From a bacterium (GTDB lineage: Bacteria > B130-G9), in assembly GCA_035527515.1 (NCBI GenBank), contig DATLAJ010000146.1:65406-129405 (forward strand): a stretch of DNA of 64,000 nt, written 5' to 3'. Below the pieces are notes generated by a model. It was not told the origin of the DNA. It ran no database searches and worked only from the letters and a program-made list of their open reading frames with translations. Below, piece by piece: positions 18,716-29,499 of the stretch (positions are counted from its first letter, which is position 1; the number at the start of each line of letters is the position of its first letter). Position numbers and translations under genes: made by a program.

Positions 18716-20644
18716 CTACATGATGCGAAATTGCACGCTTGCGATGGAGCCGATGGGGCGGAAAGGCTCACGGGCACGACTGAGCGCAGCAGCGAAGAGG
18801 TAGTCGCCGGGGATGACGTGCTCGTTCAGCGTGAACTCAAAGATGCAAGCCGGGCCGAAATGAAGCCCTTCGTCCAACAGAACGTCGATCGCGTAGGGCG
18901 TGAAGTCAGTCGTGAGGCCGTCCGGCGTAATGTAAAACACCGTCCCGTCAGCCGCTACGAACGCCGCATAGAAGTCAACCCAGATCGGCCAGCCATCGTT
19001 CCCAACTGCTACCTGCGCCCGCAGCCTGTCCCCAGGCCCCAGGGCCGGCGCCTCTGCCGCCCCTGCTATGATTGCGCCTCCGCCGATGCTTGCCTCGATT
19101 GTGGGCGGCGTGGCGGCGTAGTGGTAGCCGATATCGACCAGCTCAGTGTCGAAGGCGCCGTCCGTCCGCGTGGTGAAGAAGTTCATGCCGGCGATTGAGG
19201 CGCTTGTGGAGCCGGCGTCGATGCACGGGCTGTCCGCATCCTCTCCCGCCTCGGCCGACGATAGGTAATAGTCGCCCAGCGGCCCGCTCGCAAATATCGG
19301 GTCCCCCACGATGTTCCCCACCCCGGGGTAGCCTCCCTCAACGCAGCAGTATCGAACGCTAAGCGATGACCCGCTCAACTCAGTCTTGTTATTCCGTAAA
19401 ATGCAGTTCCGAACATTCACGTCGCTCGTGCTGGAGGCCCGCAGGCCTCCCCAGCTAGGTTGATATCTACCCCAAGAGTCGGTCCAGCCAGCTCCATTGT
19501 CCAGGATTGTGCATCCCTCAACATTAAGCTGGTCCGCGTAACAACAATAGACGCCCCCTCCAGAGTTTCCCGAAATCAGGCAGTTCCGAACGACGTCATC
19601 TCCCACCCCCTCAGTGGCCCAAAAGTTAATCCCGCTCCGTTGGCTGTCGAGAATCCTGCAATCCGCTATCTTGACGTGGAATGGAGCGGCGATGTACCTG
19701 AAGTCGCCGTTGCACCAGACCCCATAAATGTTGTTCACGACAGTGCAGTTCGTCATCTCCAGCGAGAACCTGTCCCCCCTAGCCTCTCCGTCGGCTGCCG
19801 ACGTGTAGGGTAACGGTGGCGCCGACCAAGCCGTCCAACTCACGCCACTAAGACCGCTCTCGTAGGGCCTGTCCGCTATGAGACAGTCGCGGATGGTGGT
19901 TTCGCCCCAGATGCCTCGATGATCGTAGTAGATCTCCCCGTCTATCCCGCCGCCAATTAGCTTGCACTTCTCGATCAGGTTCCGGCCATCCTCGAGGCTG
20001 ATGCCCCCACCATAGAAACTACACCGCCTCACCTCCGCCGAAGAAGCATTTAAGGCTAGGCCCCCGTCCACGAAGGTCGAATCCTCCACTGTAGCGTCTC
20101 GCCCCTTAAGATACGCCAAGCCCGTCAAGACACAAGCATCTACCCTAATGCGAGGGCTTTCACAATTCATGCTGAACCATGCTTCCTTCCCAGCAGTGGC
20201 GGTGCAACGTTCAATAATGATCGAGCCTTCCTCGGCCCCGGACGACGATGCGTGCAACGAGAGGCACGAGGCCGAGTTCCCGGTTAGCTGACAGTCTCGA
20301 ACGACCACACGCCTACAGCAGTCGGTCCATATCCCTCCTGAGAATAACGACCGGCTCACCAGTGCCAGCCTTTCTACCCTCAGATCATCTATGTGGGTCG
20401 CCTTGATGATCCGCTCATCTTCTGTGTCACCCAAGAGCCTGGTCGTCTCGCTCCCCTGACCAAGCAGAGAGGTGGAGGACATCAACTCCAGAGGAAATGT
20501 CTCCCCGTTAGTCTCCCAGGAGTAAGTCCCGGCGGCGACACTAATGGTCGCTGCCGTCGTCCCAGCCACATCCAAAGCGTGGGTAATCGTCTCGAAGGCT
20601 TGGACTGTCATCATCGCCCGGGCTTTTTTTGACTTCTTGCCCAC
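18716..20644 (-). CDS. Right-handed beta-helix protein, paralog with rearranged domains and no signal peptide
   Basis: This 642-residue protein is related to those at 3496 and 34744. It enters the helix at AFETITHALDVAG, with GTYSWETNGETFPLEL, and has coils of parallel beta-helix type. It reaches the shared cap DADSPCIDAGS...VDIGYHY at about residue 510. After the cap it carries a domain of about 120 residues (GPGDRLRAQVAVGN...VDFYAAFVAADGTVFYI...IPGDYLFAAAL) that resembles the N-terminal domain of the other two, so domain order is swapped. It starts MGKKSKKARAMM with no export signal. An A7 run at 20622-20628 and a frame giving SPGDDDSPS next to the start suggest the original 5' end is lost or frameshifted. 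Confidence 0.75.
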   Translation of the reverse strand: MGKKSKKARAMMTVQAFETITHALDVAGTTAATISVAAGTYSWETNGETFPLELMSSTSLLGQGSETTRLLGDTEDERIIKATHIDDLRVERLALVSRSLFSGGIWTDCCRRVVVRDCQLTGNSASCLSLHASSSGAEEGSIIIERCTATAGKEAWFSMNCESPRIRVDACVLTGLAYLKGRDATVEDSTFVDGGLALNASSAEVRRCSFYGGGISLEDGRNLIEKCKLIGGGIDGEIYYDHRGIWGETTIRDCLIADRPYESGLSGVSWTAWSAPPLPYTSAADGEARGDRFSLEMTNCTVVNNIYGVWCNGDFRYIAAPFHVKIADCRILDSQRSGINFWATEGVGDDVVRNCLISGNSGGGVYCCYADQLNVEGCTILDNGAGWTDSWGRYQPSWGGLRASSTSDVNVRNCILRNNKTELSGSSLSVRYCCVEGGYPGVGNIVGDPIFASGPLGDYYLSSAEAGEDADSPCIDAGSTSASIAGMNFFTTRTDGAFDTELVDIGYHYAATPPTIEASIGGGAIIAGAAEAPALGPGDRLRAQVAVGNDGWPIWVDFYAAFVAADGTVFYITPDGLTTDFTPYAIDVLLDEGLHFGPACIFEFTLNEHVIPGDYLFAAALSRAREPFRPIGSIASVQFRIM

Positions 20645-20763
20645 AGCATTGTCATAATCCCTTCACTCTCGATTGGACTTTACATTTTTGGCCTAGGCGG
20701 AACAAAGATTCAGCTGCGGTGTTGGGTCTATGGTTTACGGACGTTTACAGGAGATAAATAGGC

Positions 20764-20973
20764 ATGCAGAAGGACATACATCCCAAGTACTATGAGACAA
20801 CAGTTACGTGTGCTTGTGGGAACAAGTTCAAGACTCGTTCAACTAAGAAGAACATAAGGATCGAGATATGCTCCAAGTGCCACCCCTTCTTCACCGGCAA
20901 ACAGAAGCTGGTTGACACGGCCGGTCGCGTGGAGCGGTTTAGGAGAAAATACGGGCTCAAGGCGGACGAATAA
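20764..20973 (+). CDS. rpmE: 50S ribosomal protein L31 (zinc-binding form)
   Basis: A 69-residue L31 with [16 protein letters not shown] at the start and the four zinc ligands of the C+ type: CxC in TCACGN (C16, C18) and CxxC in CSKCHPF (C37, C40). It binds the large-subunit central protuberance and bridges to the small subunit. An SD (ACAGGAGAT) precedes the ATG. Its stop overlaps the next gene by one base (TAATG), which places it at the head of the rpmE-yqhQ-prfA-DUF89 run. Confidence 0.97.
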   Translation: MQKDIHPKYYETTVTCACGNKFKTRSTKKNIRIEICSKCHPFFTGKQKLVDTAGRVERFRRKYGLKADE

Positions 20974-21922
20974 TGCCGCTGACAGTTGGGGGGCAGGCCG
21001 TAATCGAGGGGGTGATGCTCCGTTCACCTAACGCAGTAGCAGTAGCTGTGCGCGCAGCGGATGGCTCAATCAAGTCGAAGGTGGAGCAGATCAAACAGCC
21101 TTCGGAGCGTGTGCACCTATTGAAATGGCCGTTTTTTCGCGGCATCGCCACGCTTTGGGATTCTCTTTCGTTGGGGATCAAGTGCCTCAACTTCTCAGCT
21201 AAAGAATCTCTGCGTGACGCTTCCGAAAGCCACGAGGATAAGGGCACATTCTGGCCTTTCCTGCTCTCGATGCTCGCCGCACTTGGCATGGGCCTTGTCC
21301 TTTTTTTCATTCTGCCTCACGTCTTCACGGAGTTGCTGGGCTCTCAGTTTCCGATACTTCACAGCTCTAGCTACCTATTCAACCTTGCAGACGGCGGCTT
21401 CAGGATCGTCATCTTCGTGCTCTACATTGTAGGCATCTCGCTGATGCCGGACATCAGGCGAGTATTCCAGTATCACGGCGCTGAGCACCGCGTCGTTCAC
21501 GCATACGAGTCAGGCAAAGAGGTAACCGTGGAATCTGCACGCGATTTTGGCGTCCTTCATCGCCGCTGTGGAACGAGCTTCCTGCTTATTCTGCTGGTTG
21601 TTGTCATTCTGCTTTTCTCGCTCGTCCCGCAAGAGACAGACCCAATCAGCAAGGCGGCAACACGGCTGAAGTTCCTTCCGCTCGTCTTGGTCTTGGCGGC
21701 TGGCATCTCCTACGAGCTTCTTCGTCTGTCCGCAAAGGCCCCCAACTCGCTTTTCGTCAGAGCAATCACGGCGCCTGGGCTGATGCTTCAGAGGCTTGTT
21801 ACGAGGCAGCCATCGGATGAACAGGTCGAGGTCGCCATCGCCGCGTTGCATGGCGTTCTCGGCGCTGAACGTAGGCTGCGAGAGGACCGAATCAAGAAGG
21901 CTCAAGAGGAGGCGCTCTCAGT

Positions 21923-21926
<4 letters not shown>
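20973..21926 (+). CDS. yqhQ: DUF1385 membrane protein (YqhQ family)
   Basis: This 317-residue DUF1385 protein shows the family start VGGQAVIEGVMLRSPNAVAVAVR, then WPFFRGIATLWDSLSLG, then YHGAEHRVVHAYESGKEVTVE. These are followed by RCGTSFLLILLVVVILLF and further hydrophobic segments (four or five in all). The metal-like His/Glu cluster in YHGAEHRVVHAYE is typical. The biochemical function is not established. The gene lies in the frequently seen order rpmE-yqhQ-prfA. Its TGA overlaps the TTG start of prfA (TTGA). Confidence 0.92.
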
Positions 21927-23043
<1,117 letters not shown>

Positions 23044-23047
<4 letters not shown>

Positions 23048-23913
23048 GAGTTCATCCACAGTGCTTCCCGTGCTTCGTGAGGCAGGCACTGATCGCCGCG
23101 TCGCAAATAACTGACGATCCAGTTCGGGTGAAGGAGATTATTGACCTGTCGCTCGACCCGATCCGTAACGCTAAGTTGAGCGACACCCCTGCCCACATCG
23201 CGACCGAGATTTACAGGAGAATAAGGGCGAGGCTCAACGGGACCGACCCATTCAGAAAAATCAAGGCTCGATGCACAGAGATGGCCTTGAAGATGGTGAG
23301 AGATTTCGAGCCGATAGAAAGGGCGCTGAACCCGCTTGAGTCGGCGATTCGGACGTCTGTGGCGGGGAACGTAATAGACTTCGGGATATACTCCGACATC
23401 GACCTTCGCCACGTCGTCGAGAACATCATGCAAGAGCAGTTTGGGATACTCTCGCTGTCAGAGCTCGAGTCTGACTTGGCATATACGAAGAGCATTCTCT
23501 TCCTCGCTGACAACGCCGGGGAGCTCGTGTTTGACGTTCCCTTAATCGGCCATCTGCTTCAGTTCGGTTCGGTCAAGGTCGCTGTCAAAAGCGTGCCCGT
23601 AATCAATGACGCCACGATGGCGGACGCGATGGCTTCTGGGCTTCCGGCGGGCGCTGAGTTGATCGAGAACGGGAGCGATTGCGTCGGAACGATCCTCGAG
23701 ACTTGCTCGGACACGTTCAGGAAGGCGTTTTACGACGCTGATCTCATCATCAGCAAGGGCCAGGCCAACTTCGAGACGCTGGACGAGGTGAGAGAAGCCA
23801 ACATCTATTTCTTGTTCAAGGCCAAATGTGAAGTTACGGCGGGCATGGTTGGCGTGGCGAAGGAGTCGCTCTGCGCGGTCTCTAGTCGGGCTATCAATCG
23901 GTTGCATGCTTGA
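23044..23913 (+). CDS. DUF89 damage-control phosphatase-like protein
   Basis: This 289-residue protein has the DUF89/ARMT1-like architecture of metal-dependent phosphatases thought to remove harmful sugar- or cofactor-phosphate by-products. It shows the N-terminal CFPCFVRQA, a central FLADNAGELVFDVPLI with the Asp-Asn metal motif, VPVINDATMADA, and SKGQANFETL near the end. It corresponds to the short prokaryotic subgroup with N-terminal cysteines. The start is TTG at 23044, overlapping the prfA stop as TTGA, so translation is probably coupled. The substrate is unknown. Confidence 0.87.
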
Positions 23914-24014
23914 GGTTCGAAAGTTTCCAGTTGCAGATTGTCCGCTGGAAGGGAGCCTTCTGTTCTGACAGGACGGCTCTTAAGGGCGGAAAGTTCACGA
24001 GGTAGGTGATTTAG

Positions 24015-25091
24015 ATGCGTTTTTTTGGTTTCGGTTCGAAGAAACCTAAGCAGGGCGAGAAAGCTGCGGAGTCCAATGCTAAGCAACAGGCCTCGCAGCA
24101 AGAGAGAAGTGGCACTCAGGATGAGTCCACAAAACCGAGAGAGCTAACTCGGAAACGTTTAGCTAAGGGCCTATTCAAAACGCGCGAGAAGCTCTCGGCA
24201 AGTCTGGGCCGGATATTCCTCGGCGCAAAGCACATCTCGCCCGAGCTGTTGAAGCAGCTTGAGGAGGCGCTGATCCTTGCCGACGTTGGCGTTGATACTG
24301 TGGATAAGATCGTCGCGAAAGTTAGCGAGGACCTTAAGCGGCGAGAGCTGACTAAGCCTGATGTGGTCAAGTTCTCCGTGAAGAAGGCGCTGGTTGAGAT
24401 TCTATCGTCTGGTGAGAGCAGGCGGGCGCCTTCGGTGATGGAATGCCGGCAGCGTCCGTTTGTGTCGCTGGTCGTTGGTGTGAACGGGACTGGCAAGACG
24501 ACGACCATAGCAAAGCTCGCCAGGCGGTATGTGCAGCAGGGAATAACGCCGATACTGGTTGCCGCTGATACGTTCCGCGCAGCTGCTATCGAGCAGTTGA
24601 CTATTTGGGGAGAGCGAGCCGGAGTCGAGGTCATAGCCCACAAGCAGGGTGGCAGCCCGGCCGCAGTCGTGTTCGACGGCATTGCGGCGGCTCGGTCTAG
24701 GGGCGCCGACATGGTCATTGTCGATACTGCCGGGCGACTGCACACCAAGAAAAACCTCATGGCCGAGCTTGCCAAGGTGAGGCGCGTGGCCGCGACGAAC
24801 GCCGATGGTGCGCCTCACGAGACGCTGCTGATACTTGACGCGACTTTGGGCCAGAATGCAGTGTCTCAGGCAAAGCAGTTCAGCGAGTGGTTGAACGGGA
24901 TCACAGGGATCGTGCTGACCAAGATCGATGGGACGGCCAAGGGCGGTGTTGTCGTTACGATTGCGGACGAGCTCTCGATCCCGATACTGTTTCTGGGCAC
25001 GGGGGAGAAGATCGACGACCTGGTCGAATTCCAGCCGAGTGCGTTTGCAGACGCCCTTTTGGGATTGTCTAGCGAGCCACTTGGGGGCTGA
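24015..25091 (+). CDS. ftsY: Signal recognition particle receptor FtsY
   Basis: The SRP receptor GTPase (358 residues), which docks ribosome-SRP complexes at the membrane for cotranslational insertion. A short charged A-region (about 1-60, Lys/Gln/Glu-rich) precedes the N-domain helices (LSASLGRIFLG...LEEALILADVG). The G-domain has GVNGTGKTTTIAKLA (G1), DTFRAAAIEQL (G2/insertion), DTAGRLHTKKNLM (G3), TKIDGTAKGG (G4) and the closing GTGEKIDDLVEF. An SD-like GAGGTAGGTGA precedes the ATG. A gap of about 100 bp separates it from the upstream gene. Confidence 0.96.
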   Translation: MRFFGFGSKKPKQGEKAAESNAKQQASQQERSGTQDESTKPRELTRKRLAKGLFKTREKLSASLGRIFLGAKHISPELLKQLEEALILADVGVDTVDKIVAKVSEDLKRRELTKPDVVKFSVKKALVEILSSGESRRAPSVMECRQRPFVSLVVGVNGTGKTTTIAKLARRYVQQGITPILVAADTFRAAAIEQLTIWGERAGVEVIAHKQGGSPAAVVFDGIAAARSRGADMVIVDTAGRLHTKKNLMAELAKVRRVAATNADGAPHETLLILDATLGQNAVSQAKQFSEWLNGITGIVLTKIDGTAKGGVVVTIADELSIPILFLGTGEKIDDLVEFQPSAFADALLGLSSEPLGG

Positions 25092-25135
25092 AATGGCAGC
25101 CCGCACCGAGAAGCCATGCTTGTCGGAGGTCTGAT

Positions 25136-26260
25136 ATGGCTGAACACGACGTCGAGTTTATGAAGGAGTGCCTGCGGCTCGCGGCCAGAGCCCGGGGCAA
25201 AACGTCTCCCAATCCCATGGTGGGAGCTGTTCTGGTCAAGGACGGCACCAAGACCGCCAGCGGCTATCACGTTCGCGCGGGCGAGCCTCACGCCGAGGTG
25301 GTGGCAATCAGAAGGGCTGGCTCGCTAGCTCGCGGCAGCACTATGTTCGTGAATCTCGAGCCGTGCAGCCACTTCGGCCGAACACCGCCCTGCGCTGCTC
25401 TAATAGTCAAAACTGGCATCAAACGCGTCGTTGTGGGCACCCCAGACCCAAACCCGCTCGTCGCAGGCCGGGGCATCGCCATCCTCCGAAGGGCTGGCAT
25501 CGAGCTCGAGGTCGGCGTTCTAGAGGACCGGTGCAGACTTCTGAACGAGGCCTATTTCAAGTTCATCACGACCGGCCTGCCCTTCGTAACGCTCAAGCTC
25601 GCCCAAACCCTGGACGGCAAGATAGCCACCAAGTCTGGCGACTCGAGATGGATTACTGGCCTTAAGGCCCGTCAGTTCGCCCACAGGTTGCGGGCTGAGA
25701 GCGACGTTGTGCTCGTGGGCAGGGGAACTTTGGAGAAAGACGATCCCGAACTCACCGTCCGCCACGTGAGTCCAGCACGTCCAGACCGCCCCATTCGTGT
25801 GGTCCTCGACAGCATGTTGAAAACACCGCCTGCCGCCAAGGTCCTTACGACGGGTCAATGCGAGACCATCATCGCGACCACCGATGCCGCGTCAGTGCAA
25901 CGAGAGGAGGCACTCAGACGTGCCGGCGCCTCGTTCATCAGAACGCGGGCTCGAGACGGGCGCGTCGATGTCGAGGCTGTGCTTCGGGCGCTGGCAGAGC
26001 GAGGGCTTATGAGCGTGCTGGTGGAGGGCGGCGCCGAGGTGGCATGGGAGTTTGTCGCAAGATGCCTCGTGGACAAGGCGGTCTTCGTGATAGCGCCGAA
26101 GGTGCTGGGCGGGCGGGAGAGCATTTCCTCGGTCTTGGGTGTCGGATTTGCGTCCGTCTCTGAGGCAATGCAGCTTGATGTGCACAAAGTGATGCGGTTA
26201 GGGGACGACATCGGACTGATTGCATATCCCCGTCCGGGACCAGGTGTCGAGCGAGGTTGA
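25136..26260 (+). CDS. ribD: Bifunctional riboflavin biosynthesis deaminase/reductase RibD
   Basis: RibD (374 residues) deaminates and then reduces the pyrimidine intermediate in riboflavin synthesis. The N-terminal cytidine-deaminase-like domain shows SPNPMVGAVLV, the zinc/catalytic HAEVVA and EPCSHFGRTPPC. The C-terminal DHFR-like domain shows VTLKLAQTLDGKIAT, SRWITG and VLVEGGAEVAWEF. The ATG has an SD (GGAGG). No ribE, ribBA or ribH follows in the window, so the pathway genes are not clustered here. Confidence 0.95.
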   Translation: MAEHDVEFMKECLRLAARARGKTSPNPMVGAVLVKDGTKTASGYHVRAGEPHAEVVAIRRAGSLARGSTMFVNLEPCSHFGRTPPCAALIVKTGIKRVVVGTPDPNPLVAGRGIAILRRAGIELEVGVLEDRCRLLNEAYFKFITTGLPFVTLKLAQTLDGKIATKSGDSRWITGLKARQFAHRLRAESDVVLVGRGTLEKDDPELTVRHVSPARPDRPIRVVLDSMLKTPPAAKVLTTGQCETIIATTDAASVQREEALRRAGASFIRTRARDGRVDVEAVLRALAERGLMSVLVEGGAEVAWEFVARCLVDKAVFVIAPKVLGGRESISSVLGVGFASVSEAMQLDVHKVMRLGDDIGLIAYPRPGPGVERG

Positions 26261-26336
26261 CATAGGCGGCGTTCTGCACGAGTATTTGAGCATGTACGGT
26301 AGTTGACAGGTCGCGACGATTGAGGAGGCTAAAGAG

Positions 26337-27236
26337 ATGCTGGACGTTGAGGTTGCCCACGAGCAGATGGCGCAGGACAGGAGGAAGCTTGCGGAGCTGG
26401 ACATGGTCAGTGCCCTTGCTGAGCCCAAGGAACTGCCAGCGCTCCCAGCTATCGCCGTGCGCGTGATGCAGATCACGTCCGATCCCAAAGCGAAACTGCC
26501 GGAGCTGAAGCGTATGATCGAGACGGACGAGGCGCTCGCCTCAAAGGTGCTCAAGTTCTCGAACTCTGCATTGTATGGTCGTACAGGCCGCGTGTCCACG
26601 CTAACTGCCGCGATAACGGCGCTCGGTTTCTTGACCGTTCGTTGGCTCGCGGTTACCGCCTCGGCGCACACGCTTTTTCGCAAAAGCGGAGGTAGCAACT
26701 CGGACCACACCGCGCTTTGGAAACACTCTCTCAAATGTGCAATCACGTCCCGCATCCTCGCCAAGCGACTCGACAGCGGACAAGACCTCGAGGAGGCGTT
26801 CTTGGCTGGATTATTACACGACATCGGCAAGCTCGCTATCCTCGACAAGATGCCGGGATACATATCGAGGTTCTGTCAGTGGTGCGATGCTCTCTCGCTG
26901 GAGTTCTCTCAGGTCGAGGTGGACGTCATCGGCGTCGATCACAGCGAGGTCTCGGGCCACGTGTTCGAGCTGTGGAATATGCCCGCCTCTCTGTCAGACG
27001 CAGTATCTCACCACCACTCCCCCCAAGCGGCCAAAGTAAACAGAACCATGGCTGAGATACTCTGGATGGCCAATGAGTTCTTCCCGATGGAAGCCTGCGG
27101 CCACCCCTCGCCAACCGACGAGGAGCTGGCCGCCCTGCCACTGATGCTCCAGCACAACATGAACGAGAGAGACGCGGCTGCCATCAAAGAGGAGACCATG
27201 TCGCGCTATTCCGAGCTCTCTGACCTACTCAGGTAG
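26337..27236 (+). CDS. HDOD-domain signalling protein
   Basis: This 299-residue protein is dominated by an HDOD domain: ELPALPAIAVRVMQITSDP, IETDEALASKVLKFSNSALYG and FLAGLLHDIGKLAIL. HDOD proteins are HD-superfamily relatives used as regulatory modules in signalling and chemotaxis-linked systems. A GLLHDIGKL box is kept here, but full hydrolase activity cannot be claimed. No output domain is fused. The ATG has an SD (GAGGAGG). No signalling neighbours are visible. Confidence 0.9.
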   Translation: MLDVEVAHEQMAQDRRKLAELDMVSALAEPKELPALPAIAVRVMQITSDPKAKLPELKRMIETDEALASKVLKFSNSALYGRTGRVSTLTAAITALGFLTVRWLAVTASAHTLFRKSGGSNSDHTALWKHSLKCAITSRILAKRLDSGQDLEEAFLAGLLHDIGKLAILDKMPGYISRFCQWCDALSLEFSQVEVDVIGVDHSEVSGHVFELWNMPASLSDAVSHHHSPQAAKVNRTMAEILWMANEFFPMEACGHPSPTDEELAALPLMLQHNMNERDAAAIKEETMSRYSELSDLLR

Positions 27237-27291
27237 CGCGGGACCTCTGTCAGGTTTGACTGGCCCCGTTCCCCGACAGGGGGAGCTTCTT

Positions 27292-27623
27292 TCTCTGAAT
27301 CACCGTATTTTAATGCGGTGATATAGACGGCTCTCATTGTCCTAACACCCGAATTCATTCGGGTGGGCCGAGGATGCCGAAGCGCCCCCTCTCCTCCCTC
27401 CGAGAGTCCCCATCTGAAGGGAAAAGAGAGGAAGCTGTCCGCCCGCCCGGGATCCCCCATCTGAAGATGGGGGCTAGGATCATGGTAGCCTTCTGCATCG
27501 CCTCGGCTAAAGCCGGGCGATGAGGTGGCGCCTGCCTGAGCTTGCTTCCTCCTGATCACCGTATTTCAATGCGGTGATATGGACGGCTCTCATTATCCCA
27601 ACACCCGAATTCATTCGGGTGGC
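27292..27623. repeat. Second cluster of palindromic repeat modules (B-A-B)
   Basis: The same modules as at 5.2-5.5 kb fill the gap between the HDOD gene and tatD. Module B is at 27292-27366 and 27553-27623 and module A at 27453-27525. The first stem of this A copy is CCCCCATCTGAAGATGGGGG instead of CCCCCGAATGAATTCGGGGG, so both arms changed together. The last B copy overlaps the 3' end of tatD and supplies its stop codon. Confidence 0.8.
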
Positions 27624-28405
27624 CTGCCTCGACCGAAAATTCGGCGGGCATTCTCCGCCGTTATCCTCGCTATGTGTTCTTTCGAGGCGCCGCGGATTCT
27701 CGCCAACCGCTCCACGACATAGACCAAAAAAGACGGCTCGTTTCGCTTGCCTCGCATAGGGCTGGGGGCGAGGAACGGAGCATCGGTCTCGACAAGGAGC
27801 CTATCGTCTGGAACAGCGGCTGCGCTCTCGGAAACCTGCTGCGCATTTCTAAACGTTACGATACCGGAGAACGAGACGTAGAAACCTAGCTCGACAGCCC
27901 TGAGCGCCTCCTGTGCACTTCCGGTGAAACAGTGAAACACGCCGGCCGATGCGCCGTGCTTTGCCAGAAGGGAGCACGTCTCCTCGAAAGCATCTCTGAT
28001 GTGGATGACGAGGGGCAGGCCGAGGTGCACGGCGAGTTCGATATGTTTAATAAATGCGGAAATCTGCGCTTCGCGGGGCGAGATGAGGCGAAAGAAATCG
28101 AGGCCCGTCTCGCCGACTGCGACGACTTCGTCCCGATTCTCAGCGGCCATCGTGCCCAGGGACTTGCCGAAGTCATCCGGCGCATCTTTGGCATCGTGAG
28201 GCGATACGCCCACTGTCGCCCAAAGAGCATCGTATCGCCTCGCCATCTCGATCGCGCGCCGGCTGTGTTCGACTGTGTACCCGACAACGTTGATCGAGGT
28301 TACTGAGGCTTCTTGGGCGCGGTCAAGCACCGTATCGAGCTCCTCCTCGAACTGAGGCGCCGTGAGGTGGCAGTGCGAGTCAATCAGGCCAGGATACTTC
28401 GACAT
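27611..28405 (-). CDS. tatD: TatD-family metal-dependent deoxyribonuclease
   Basis: A 264-residue TIM-barrel hydrolase of the TatD/YcfH family (3'-5' exonuclease and DNA-repair or tRNA-quality roles are known for members). It shows the metal ligands in LIDSHCHLT, GVSPHDAK, AVGETGLDFFR, LPLVIHIRDAFEET, GVFHCFTGS and LLVETDAPFLAP. The frame continues up to 28471, but ATG 28405 is chosen because it directly precedes the conserved first strand and lies inside the galT end (26-bp overlap). The final codons and stop lie in a dispersed repeat module, so the C-terminus PPE has been replaced or extended. Confidence 0.92.
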   Translation of the reverse strand: MSKYPGLIDSHCHLTAPQFEEELDTVLDRAQEASVTSINVVGYTVEHSRRAIEMARRYDALWATVGVSPHDAKDAPDDFGKSLGTMAAENRDEVVAVGETGLDFFRLISPREAQISAFIKHIELAVHLGLPLVIHIRDAFEETCSLLAKHGASAGVFHCFTGSAQEALRAVELGFYVSFSGIVTFRNAQQVSESAAAVPDDRLLVETDAPFLAPSPMRGKRNEPSFLVYVVERLARIRGASKEHIARITAENARRIFGRGRPPE

Positions 28406-29426
28406 CTCGCAGGTATTTAGCCGCCTGCTCCGGCGGCGTCGGGTTAATGTAAAAGCCCGTTCCCCACTCAAAGCCCGCGATCTTCGTGACCCTGGGCATG
28501 ATCTCGATGTGCCAGTGGTAGTCTAGGTCGAGCGTCTGCCAGTAGCCTGGACGGCGGGCCTTGCCCTTGGTGTTTGGCGAGTTGTGCAAGACGAAGTTAT
28601 ACGGCGGTGATTCGAGTGCGACCGAGATACGTTTCAAGCTGTCCCGTAGGGCAAGCGCAAAGTGATGCAAAAGCTCGTCCGACGAGCACGAGAAATGCGC
28701 CGAGTGCTTGCGCGGGAATATCCACGTCTCAAACGGAAAGCGGGATGCGAACGGGCACAGAGCCACGAAATGCTCGTTCACCGAGACTATCCTCTCCTCA
28801 TCTTTGATCTCCTGCGCCAGAATATCGCAGAACAGGCATCGTTCCTTGTCGAGAAAATGGCTCTGAGCCGAGATCATCTCCTGCTTGACCACGCGCGGCG
28901 TTACCGGTGTGGCGATTAGCTGCGTATGTGGATGCTCGAGCGAGGCGCCAGCCGCGAAACCGAAGTTCTTGAAAATGAGAATGTACCTGAGCCTCATGTC
29001 GTTGACCAGGTCCATTATTCTCGCCCGGTAGGTCGAGAGGATTATCTCTAGATGCGGAAGCGGCATGTCGCCCATCTCAAGATCGTGCTGCGGAGTCTCG
29101 ATGATAACCTCGTGCGCACCTATACCGTTCATGCAGTCGAAAAGCCCGTTCCCTCGCCGATCTAAATTGCCCTCTATCGCCAGCGCTGGGAACCTGTTCG
29201 GGACGACTCGCGTCTGCCATCCCGGAGTGTTTGGCTTGCGCCCATTATATGGCAAAGCGAATATCTCTGGCGGCGTCTTATCCTCGTTACCCTCGCAGAA
29301 CGGGCAGAAGCCGTCGGAAGGCCGCCGCTGTTCTGTGTGTAGGCGAAAATCCGATGGCCGCCTCGCCCTGTCTGTGGCGATAATTACCCAGCGGTTAGCA
29401 ATCGGGCTCTTTCTCAGCTCCGGCAC
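28380..29426 (-). CDS. galT: Galactose-1-phosphate uridylyltransferase
   Basis: This 348-residue HIT-superfamily enzyme of the Leloir pathway swaps uridylyl between UDP-glucose and galactose-1-P. It shows RKSPIANRWVIIATDRARRP, the zinc pair in FCPFCEGNE, GAHEVIIETPQHD, the active-site HPHTQ and YHWHIEIMPR. The start is GTG at 29426 with a strong SD (TTGGAGGAAC). A bacterial hexose-1-phosphate or ADP-glucose phosphorylase of the same family cannot be excluded without comparison. It overlaps tatD by 26 bp, so the two are coexpressed; no galK or galE is seen. Confidence 0.88.
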   Translation of the reverse strand: MPELRKSPIANRWVIIATDRARRPSDFRLHTEQRRPSDGFCPFCEGNEDKTPPEIFALPYNGRKPNTPGWQTRVVPNRFPALAIEGNLDRRGNGLFDCMNGIGAHEVIIETPQHDLEMGDMPLPHLEIILSTYRARIMDLVNDMRLRYILIFKNFGFAAGASLEHPHTQLIATPVTPRVVKQEMISAQSHFLDKERCLFCDILAQEIKDEERIVSVNEHFVALCPFASRFPFETWIFPRKHSAHFSCSSDELLHHFALALRDSLKRISVALESPPYNFVLHNSPNTKGKARRPGYWQTLDLDYHWHIEIMPRVTKIAGFEWGTGFYINPTPPEQAAKYLRDVEVSWPD

Positions 29427-29499
29427 CTTGTTCCTCCAATCAAACGCAAATGCTCAATCCTAAACCACCATGAGGCCATCAACTTCTGCGCTCCATCTC

